DNA of 11,967 bases, taken from Methanobacteriota archaeon (GTDB lineage Archaea; Thermoplasmatota; Poseidoniia; Poseidoniales; Poseidoniaceae). The stretch is from the NCBI GenBank assembly GCA_002727485.1, contig PBXE01000043.1, positions 5,735-17,701 on the forward strand. Reading direction: 5' to 3'. The first letter of the stretch is position 1, and each line of letters begins with the position of its first letter. The position numbers were made by a program, and so were the translations under genes. The notes under the pieces were generated by a model that made no database searches, was not told the DNA's origin, and saw only the letters and a program-made list of their open reading frames with translations. Below, piece by piece: positions 9,501 through 11,967 of the stretch.

Positions 9501-10368
9501 TGGAACTGTTGCTTCTGGTTCTGACGAAGATTTCTACATGGAAATAGCATTTGATGAAAGTTTATTCGATGGTGGCGATAGAATAAGTAATCTGGAAACA
9601 CAAAAGCTAGCAGTTGTAAGAGAATTAAGTGCCGGCGATGATTTTTCATTGACACTAAATGTTTCAGACCTGTACTCTAACGTATCAAAGCGAGTTACTG
9701 TTCACATATTCATATACGAATGGGACACAGTTGGTGATAAGAGATGGACGGATCATAACTACGATGGTATTGCAAAATCTATCAATTTAGATTTACTCAA
9801 GTGTAGAGGAGAAAAAGTTCCCAACAATGTTGAACTTGCTGACCCTACTGGCCGATGGGTATTATTCAATGGAGTTTGTAACTGGGAAGGCGAATGGAGT
9901 TTTGAAAATGGACAATGGATTGCTCCATCATCTGACGACTCTAGCGATTCCGCTGAATCCGGCGGTGGCCTACTGTTGATTGGTGGCGGCGCTATCATCC
10001 TAGTAGTTATTCTTGGTCTTACGATGTTACTTCTAAGAAAGAACGGAGATGGAGGAATGGATGGAATGGTTAAGGATTTCAGTGTTGGTGGATATCAACA
10101 AGACCCAGTTGAGCAATATGTACAACAATTGATTGCTCAAGGTTATCCTGAAGATACCGCGAGAGCCTATGCTGCTCAGTATGCAAGTCAAGCCGGTGGC
10201 GCACAACAAACGACTGCAGCAACTCAGTCTGCAACTGCGACTAACCCTGCAATGGATGCGGCATATCAGCAATACTACCAGCAGTTCATATCTCAAGGAT
10301 ACGATCAACAAACTGCTGCTGCCTATGCTCAACAATATGCTGCAGCCTATGTACAACAGCAACAATGA
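3556..10368 (+). CDS. Giant type I membrane surface protein with FG-GAP propeller, jelly-roll, GATase-like and PKD-like domains
   Basis: A 2270-codon secreted, C-terminally anchored cell-surface protein, probably for adhesion, glycan or particle binding, or surface scaffolding; the ligand is unknown. Order: signal peptide (hydrophobic core about 25-41, cleavage likely after A46 or A49); six FG-GAP-like repeats (58-468); Ig/CARDB-like module (498-560); jelly-roll like those of M6 peptidases (about 632-820) with a following segment; a second copy of this cassette (about 886-1275); an Ig-like module (1276-1395); a GATase-like domain (about 1397-1650); a beta module (1660-1785); a PKD-like domain (1790-1950); an Ig-like module (1957-2080); a Ser/Asp spacer; a TM helix (2137-2160) followed by RK; and a cytoplasmic tail with two repeats. 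The ectodomain has 22 cysteines, many closely paired, and many N-x-S/T sequons. No peptidase motif was found. Start: GTG 3556 has AAAGGA 6 bases upstream, but ATG 3583, 3586 or 3589 gives a more ordinary signal peptide. Confidence 0.9.
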   Translation: MQVFLGQRVMMMFTQSNLFKARARSILLCMLMILSTTAAIASTASASQARSYTTNRDPHDVAIGDFNCDGSNDIAVATDGTHTITILWNDGNGDFSERQDIWVSENLSRNADWDEFSNVQFIEVGEFTGDSAIDIVIFQRNNPFRTDDNGAPDGQPGNVTIIENGGCNEKTWDIGARFTHFWAWDLEVSDLNKDGNDDVMILDLQADITTQRVVTYLGPVSSGTQAKVTNLGPAQQNTYRAFTSGDWGESQVGGGIGGGGQCFDNDMWLLRSEGLDYSTGQVTNPGHDDNVSIVEFNCQTDSFPLTYTFSTTPGPGEHVINMQSVSSQVISVADMDGDEVVDVLAINDENIENVSYVTSSAVGSWSNPQLAYFGPYISWSLTVTDLNGDNEPDFINPTIAYQQNSTDSAGGTSSGFFLNFPSTIQVTLSDGNGGHLNPLSYAAGRRPHVAEIGQMAGAPNSAPDIVVGHKNWGFGGWRDNLGWDGQYDTISVIEMDNKDLSVSGIEIDPVDRYFGIVGEGNRNINVTVTNTGMDVLSGQSAQLDVELKIVDDLNSTNQTVYAMDWDNPENKAGCAGCTWDYIDYVDGTHHWFEETNHSSGTGVDPDESESEYSPSYLNPTDFMWSGETKTNASGGKWTGYGKNWDEAMILQDVDLTGSDRAFMSVELYQDLGWGGLGSASTTGGFILTNVWDDLAMIEVGSEETGWDVISCPTSAAVSGACFSGSSMWGGFDTDRYIKGAIGGYPEGLSSNVYSFNTYYGWNNFTDEGFGTFDLSPWAGETIDLRFRFRTGFEGSIADDNQSRWTGYDGFAVDNLTITKQNTAFFPNAQSQQTQINLQNLGPGEEYTTSIQANFLNDTTYRISATLSNNGWDEQIINDEIVGYVTPFNIYDPVIEKIEDFLPGGLYAQGTFPISATTNNYGNTAVDFDITATVFTADPSDVNCGTPSSVCEITFDNSTDGTRYTESNNPKGVRYNDSILCPGDPTFNKEAYWFGHPCTANTAVDGYGDAWENETLTVTNIDLENLSGDFVSLNFEYYADTFFDIDSQGGIDPSDYLALYVDYTNNGRTNEAIVYGQWSDYNEDGTCQEDRNGDGIVNASEPIDFGEIDFIGDPRNTDGLTNGNWNVFFNSDGLTKTVNIDLTHLYVYNISSSDSSDWGVECLSLSGNKVDLKFEFFSDDDGRNGINDGFKGVGITNISMKEFTFVEDNSYTITRTGVDAGQSSTDLIADHEFFSGVYMIEVETVFDNTTTGVPWYGDTELNDANNIKRVIFNVKSVDITLGKPQGVLECLTDPTLNCVLPIDQSLTHSWDVRATNGVLEGDYVFYMDIFDETTNSLAHTVSAGPASELIAGQVIDLSFTPWSGYQDGHRYNISYRAELDDGTPSGTPRYFHATFAENIDVAILSDKTTGTSTIVDDLTILGKSYTQFTINDWDEYFKTNWFTHYEKIILPWQDFNTASDAGGKYYLRLSEDEAGTVDRTQILESYMLSGGTIQAHFAPHGTQTYGDGITNRLPLQVEIDDRKSPNEVKYSNMDIYDKYHPVMDDIDDTNNYAIFQGFDSNKVVARSVLDAGSADEQADWASICTGNLGQAEFQPIIRTKDNPGDVLLGICSYGQGGMIISTIDIEANSEDASSTTFPLLKNILLHDVNDYPNPFGKQREGTDILINGVKPSDGFNSGYLDYYVKSNAELTFGYQSDAVVPLTADWVIEGPTSWDGSTLAMGQEAHYVPDPGTLPFDTEVSPVMTFCKSIGTQGACKQDEQWTVTLWLHDDEGHSRKLSVVIETDDANADEFDPTPNAIVEIRPEYADNIELIGSSGANNEWDKYRIILDEDGQIPIYFNASSSYDEDAPEGSSGIKSYQWDVYYDKAQDAPLSALYDTNTYTQSSASQGVWMYTFGGFGVDDEGVSYAGRNITVDETTEAITQPIKVKLTVFDEAGNWDDDMEIYFEVLNAGFGDVPPVVVFDDADMWADKDGFNESEFTISGTVASGSDEDFYMEIAFDESLFDGGDRISNLETQKLAVVRELSAGDDFSLTLNVSDLYSNVSKRVTVHIFIYEWDTVGDKRWTDHNYDGIAKSINLDLLKCRGEKVPNNVELADPTGRWVLFNGVCNWEGEWSFENGQWIAPSSDDSSDSAESGGGLLLIGGGAIILVVILGLTMLLLRKNGDGGMDGMVKDFSVGGYQQDPVEQYVQQLIAQGYPEDTARAYAAQYASQAGGAQQTTAATQSATATNPAMDAAYQQYYQQFISQGYDQQTAAAYAQQYAAAYVQQQQ
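3727..4959 (+). other. FG-GAP/VCBS-like beta-propeller region (residues 58-468 of the surface protein)
   Basis: Six repeats follow the FG-GAP pattern of strand, Asp-rich loop and strand. They start near residues 58 (VAIGDFNCDGSNDIAVA), 119 (IEVGEFTGDSAIDIVIF), 183 (LEVSDLNKDGNDDVMIL), 328 (ISVADMDGDEVVDVLAI), 378 (LTVTDLNGDNEPDFIN) and 446 (VAEIGQMAGAPNSAPDIVVG). Loops 1, 3, 4 and 5 keep the D-x-(N/D)-x-D spacing expected to bind calcium; loops 2 and 6 are degenerate. Integrin-type propellers have seven blades, so one blade may be degenerate or closed by the N-terminus. Confidence 0.8.
5449..7170 (+). other. Two jelly-roll domains in a duplicated cassette (residues about 632-1205)
   Basis: The first jelly-roll (about 632-820) ends with IDLRFRFRTGF, a loop, then YDGFAVDNLTITK. 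The second (about 1000-1205) ends with VDLKFEFFSDDD, a loop, then NDGFKGVGITNISMKEF. This strand-loop-strand ending is what I know from MAM-like/jelly-roll domains in immune-inhibitor-A-type M6 peptidases and other secreted proteins. Each is preceded by a CARDB-like Ig module and followed by a short beta segment. The copies are strongly diverged and the second contains an EF-hand-type loop at 1089-1100. A carbohydrate- or protein-binding role is inferred. Confidence 0.55.
7744..8505 (+). other. GATase-1-like Rossmann domain in the ectodomain (residues about 1397-1650)
   Basis: The segment begins IDVAILSDK and continues with KIILPWQDFNT, then TQILESYMLSGGTIQAHF, KYHPVMDDIDD and QGGMIISTIDIEAN, ending PLLKNILLHDVND. 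This matches the order of strands and helices in GATase-1-like, ThuA/DUF4350-like domains, which end with a gain-of-control strand and a 'leave the final helix' pattern. No cysteine occupies the usual nucleophile-elbow position after PWQ; the only cysteines are C1583 and C1610, probably disulfide-bonded. It is therefore likely a non-catalytic binding or structural domain. Assignment is by eye. Confidence 0.45.
8923..9405 (+). other. PKD-like domain (residues about 1790-1950)
   Basis: The core PKD features are present: YFNASSSYDEDAPEGSSGI then KSYQWDVYYDK, corresponding to the family's 'D-A-S-x-S-x-D-x-D-G...I-x-x-Y-x-W-D' segment, and later VKLTVFDEAGNWDDDMEIYF, corresponding to its closing 'V-x-L-T-V-x-D-x-x-G' strand. 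A roughly 35-residue insertion (about 1868-1905) separates them. PKD domains are common spacers in archaeal surface proteins. Confidence 0.6.
9964..10035 (+). other. C-terminal transmembrane anchor of the surface protein (residues 2137-2160)
   Basis: A Gly-rich then Leu/Ile/Val-rich stretch (GGGLLLIGGGAIILVVILG, then LTMLLL) is followed by RKNGDGG. It is preceded by a Ser/Asp-rich spacer (SSDDSSDSAES). With the N-terminal signal peptide this predicts an N-outside, C-inside type I topology and leaves about 110 residues in the cytoplasm. No archaeosortase-type PGF motif is visible. Confidence 0.85.
10102..10350 (+). repeat. Two diverged tandem repeats encoding the cytoplasmic tail
   Basis: Residues 2183-2210 (DPVEQYVQQLIAQGYPEDTA, then RAYAAQYA) and 2234-2265 (DAAYQQYYQQFISQGYDQQT, then AAAYAQQYAAAY) share the pattern (Y)-x-QQ-(L/F)-I-x-QGY-x-x-x-TA-x-AYA-x-QYA. 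The DNA is also related: CTCAAGG-A/T-TA and GCCTATGCT are shared. A Thr/Ala/Gln-rich linker separates the copies. Each unit looks like a pair of short amphipathic helices hinged at QGY. Function is unknown. Confidence 0.75.
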
Positions 10369-10392
10369 TTACAGTTTAACTGTTAAATCATT
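10364..10392 (+). terminator. Imperfect hairpin over the surface-protein stop codon
   Basis: Outer arms AATGATT (10364-10370) and AATCATT (10386-10392) and inner arms ACAGT (10371-10375) and ACTGT (10379-10383) form a 12-pair stem with a TTA loop and a two-base bulge (TA, 10384-10385). The TGA stop (10366-10368) is in the left arm. The stem is AT-rich and followed only by TTGTAAGTTTGTT, so it may be a 3'-end structure or a weak terminator rather than a classical one. Confidence 0.4.
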
Positions 10393-10446
10393 ATTGTAAG
10401 TTTGTTGCATCAATGGGTTCAAAAGTAACCAGCAGTCCCCCCAAGT

Positions 10447-11712
10447 ATGGACAGTACTGACACCTACACAGTCGCAGATATTAGCCTTGCAGAATCTGGC
10501 TCTCTTAGAGTAGATTGGGCTAGAGCAAGAATGCCAGTTTTAGCAGCTCTCAAGGAAGAGGCATTGAAGACGAAACCGCTTGCTGGAATGCGCGTAGCAG
10601 GTTGTTTGCACGTCACCAAAGAAACCGCAGTTTTAATCGAAACTATCGCAGCTGCAGGTGCTGAAATTTCTTGGTCCGGATGTAATCCGCTTTCAACCCA
10701 AGATGATGTTGCAGCATGGCTTGCTTCAGAAGGATATTCCGTTCATGCCTGGCATGGTCAATCAACAGAAGATTTCTACTGGTGTATCGATAAAACACTT
10801 GAATTCAAACCTACATTGACTCTGGATGATGGGGCTGATTTAATTGTAAGAGTACATGGTGAAAAATCAGAATACGCTGAAGGAGTAATTGGTGGAACTG
10901 AAGAAACAACTACAGGTGTTCACAGACTTAGAGCAATGGGTAAGGCTGGAGATCTAAAATATCCAGTAATTGCAGTTAATGATGCGATTACAAAATGGGA
11001 TTTTGATAATGTATATGGTACAGGCCAATCAACTTTGGATGGCATTATTAGAGCAACATCAGTTCTAGTCGCTGGTAAAACATTCGTTGTAGCAGGATAT
11101 GGACACTGTGGAAAAGGGGTCGCAATGCGAGCTAAAGGAATGGGTGCTAATGTTATCATTACAGAAGTCGACCCATTACCAGCACTTAGAGCAGTAATGG
11201 ACGGATTTAGGGTCATGAAGATGGACGAGGCCGCCGCTCTAGGAGATATATTCTGTACTGCTACTGGTATGAAAGATATCATCGTTGGAAGACATTTTGA
11301 TTCCATGAAAGACGGTGCGATTATATCCAATACTGGTCATTATGATTGTGAGATAAATATTGAAGATTTACAAGAACTTTCATCTAGCGTTAGGACAATT
11401 AGAGATAATAATGACGAATATACACTTTCAGATGGAAGAAAAATCTTCCTCTTAGCAGATGGCAGATTAGTAAACTTAGCAGCTGCTGAAGGGCATCCTT
11501 CAGAAGTTATGGACATGTCTTTTGCAAACCAATATCTTGCACTTTGCAGATTAGCCAAGGAAGGAAATAGCCTAGATTCAATTGTTTATGACATCTCCTT
11601 TGAGCAAGACCAAGGACTTGCTAAGACTAAGTTAGAAACTTTAGGATTCGAGATAGATGTTCTAACAGCCGATCAAATTGCGTATCTTAGTGATTATACA
11701 ATCGGAACATGA
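10447..11712 (+). CDS. ahcY: Adenosylhomocysteinase (S-adenosyl-L-homocysteine hydrolase)
   Basis: Cytosolic NAD-dependent enzyme that splits S-adenosylhomocysteine into adenosine and homocysteine, removing the product inhibitor of methyltransferases. Visible family residues are H55 (GCLHVT), D127/D128 (DDGADL), E153 (TEETTTGVH), K183 and D187-N188 (TKWDFDN), the NAD-binding glycine loop GYGHCGKG (217-224), H298 (NTGHYDCEI) and H350 (AEGHPSEVMD). The 421-residue length and the YGTGQSTLDG segment (Thr where animal enzymes have Cys), with no C-terminal K-x-x-x-YRY tail, fit the short archaeal/Thermotoga-like form. The start is 78 bases after the surface-protein stop. CCCCCC (10437-10442) precedes AAGT-ATG and no Shine-Dalgarno is seen. 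A weak TATA-like TTAAATCA (10383-10390) sits in the preceding hairpin. The stop codon directly abuts the stop of the opposing gene. Confidence 0.97.
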   Translation: MDSTDTYTVADISLAESGSLRVDWARARMPVLAALKEEALKTKPLAGMRVAGCLHVTKETAVLIETIAAAGAEISWSGCNPLSTQDDVAAWLASEGYSVHAWHGQSTEDFYWCIDKTLEFKPTLTLDDGADLIVRVHGEKSEYAEGVIGGTEETTTGVHRLRAMGKAGDLKYPVIAVNDAITKWDFDNVYGTGQSTLDGIIRATSVLVAGKTFVVAGYGHCGKGVAMRAKGMGANVIITEVDPLPALRAVMDGFRVMKMDEAAALGDIFCTATGMKDIIVGRHFDSMKDGAIISNTGHYDCEINIEDLQELSSSVRTIRDNNDEYTLSDGRKIFLLADGRLVNLAAAEGHPSEVMDMSFANQYLALCRLAKEGNSLDSIVYDISFEQDQGLAKTKLETLGFEIDVLTADQIAYLSDYTIGT

Positions 11713-11720
11713 TTAATCAT
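11709..11720. other. 12-base perfect palindrome spanning two convergent stop codons
   Basis: ATGATTAATCAT equals its own reverse complement. It contains the TGA of ahcY (11710-11712) and, on the other strand, the TAA of the converging gene (11713-11715). It could form a small stem at both mRNA 3' ends, but with almost no loop it would fold only as two unstable short stems. A bidirectional terminator role is inference. Confidence 0.35.
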
Positions 11721-11967
11721 CTTCTGTGTCTGGCACAGCATTAGCAACATCCCCAACAATAACAGAATCTTTTATTGTTATATTTTGGATTACTGTCTTT
11801 GTTGAATCTTTAACACTGACTTCTTCATCATTGTCCGTTTCCCAGAATACCTCCGCTGAATCTTCACTATCTCCTGATTCATCGTCATCTTCATCCTCGT
11901 CAATATAGCCCAATTCATCATAGTGGGAATCAAAGTCTGGTAGGGTAATTTTCCAATTCTTTGGAAT
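11713..11967 (-). CDS. C-terminal end of an acidic uncharacterised protein (partial)
   Basis: The minus-strand frame is open from the right edge to a TAA at 11715-11713, giving 84 residues of an incomplete protein. It starts IPKNWKITLPDFDSHYDELG, continues with a strongly acidic low-complexity stretch (in-window residues 22-38, DEDEDDDESGDSEDSAE), then VFWETDNDEEV, and ends with a beta-like segment TVIQNITIKDSVIVGDVANA and an acidic tail. No membrane segment is seen here. The ending around NITIKDSVIVGDV resembles short alternating-hydrophobic tails I associate with archaeal signalling or zinc-ribbon proteins, but I cannot name the family. It is preferred over the opposite-strand frame, whose translation is almost only Ser/Thr. 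The product's main domain lies outside the window. Confidence 0.7.
   Translation of the reverse strand: MPKNWKITLPDFDSHYDELGYIDEDEDDDESGDSEDSAEVFWETDNDEEVSVKDSTKTVIQNITIKDSVIVGDVANAVPDTEDD

Noticed and set aside
10033..10365. Minus-strand 110-codon frame opposite the surface-protein tail
   Set aside because: It is a shadow of the Gln/Ala/Tyr-rich repeat codons; its product is an implausible Leu/Ser/Cys/Arg-rich sequence.
10920..11330. Minus-strand 136-codon frame inside ahcY
   Set aside because: It lies wholly opposite conserved catalytic and NAD-binding segments of ahcY and has no recognisable motifs.
11726..11908. Plus-strand Ser/Thr-rich 60-codon frame at the right end
   Set aside because: It is nearly all Ser/Thr because it is the complement of acidic codons. 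The minus-strand frame is open to the edge and has more protein-like composition.
1..11967. CRISPR array, tRNA/rRNA, transposon or defence island
   Set aside because: No regularly spaced direct repeats, cloverleaf-like stretches, transposase motifs or terminal inverted repeats were seen by eye, and coding genes occupy almost all of the window.

Overview
The window looks like chromosomal DNA of an AT-rich archaeon, most likely a marine Poseidoniales-type (Marine Group II/III) euryarchaeon. The evidence is indirect: arginine codons are mostly AGA/AGG, starts largely lack Shine-Dalgarno sequences, intergenic gaps are short, the adenosylhomocysteinase is of the short archaeal/thermophile-like type, and a giant acidic secreted surface protein has FG-GAP, jelly-roll and PKD-like domains and a single C-terminal membrane anchor. 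The lineage is an inference; no rRNA or other marker gene is present.

Layout, left to right. Positions 1-58 probably hold the start of a minus-strand gene running off the left edge (weak). A complete AcnA/IRP1-type aconitase (78-2744, +) follows. After 37 bases comes an unrecognised soluble 223-residue protein (2782-3453, +), possibly co-transcribed with acnA; its start codon lies in the loop of a small inverted repeat. A 102-base gap holds an 11-base palindrome, a TATA-like box and a short dyad. It leads into a 2270-codon gene (3556-10368, +) for a type I membrane surface protein. A 29-base imperfect hairpin covers that gene's stop codon. Adenosylhomocysteinase (10447-11712, +) follows. It converges directly on a minus-strand gene (stop complement at 11713-11715, open to the right edge) that encodes an acidic protein tail. 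The two stop codons abut inside a perfect 12-base palindrome.

Functionally, aconitase (citrate to isocitrate) and adenosylhomocysteinase (SAH removal after methylation) are ordinary housekeeping enzymes with no evident link to each other or to the surface protein. The main object of interest is the surface protein. In order it carries a signal peptide, six FG-GAP-like propeller repeats, two copies of an Ig + jelly-roll + linker cassette (the second with an EF-hand-type calcium loop), a third Ig-like module, a GATase-1-like Rossmann domain apparently without a catalytic cysteine, PKD/Ig-like modules, a transmembrane helix, and a cytoplasmic Q/A/Y-rich tail built from two copies of a roughly 30-residue repeat. 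No CRISPR array, tRNA, rRNA, transposase or phage gene was seen, and no defence system is evident.
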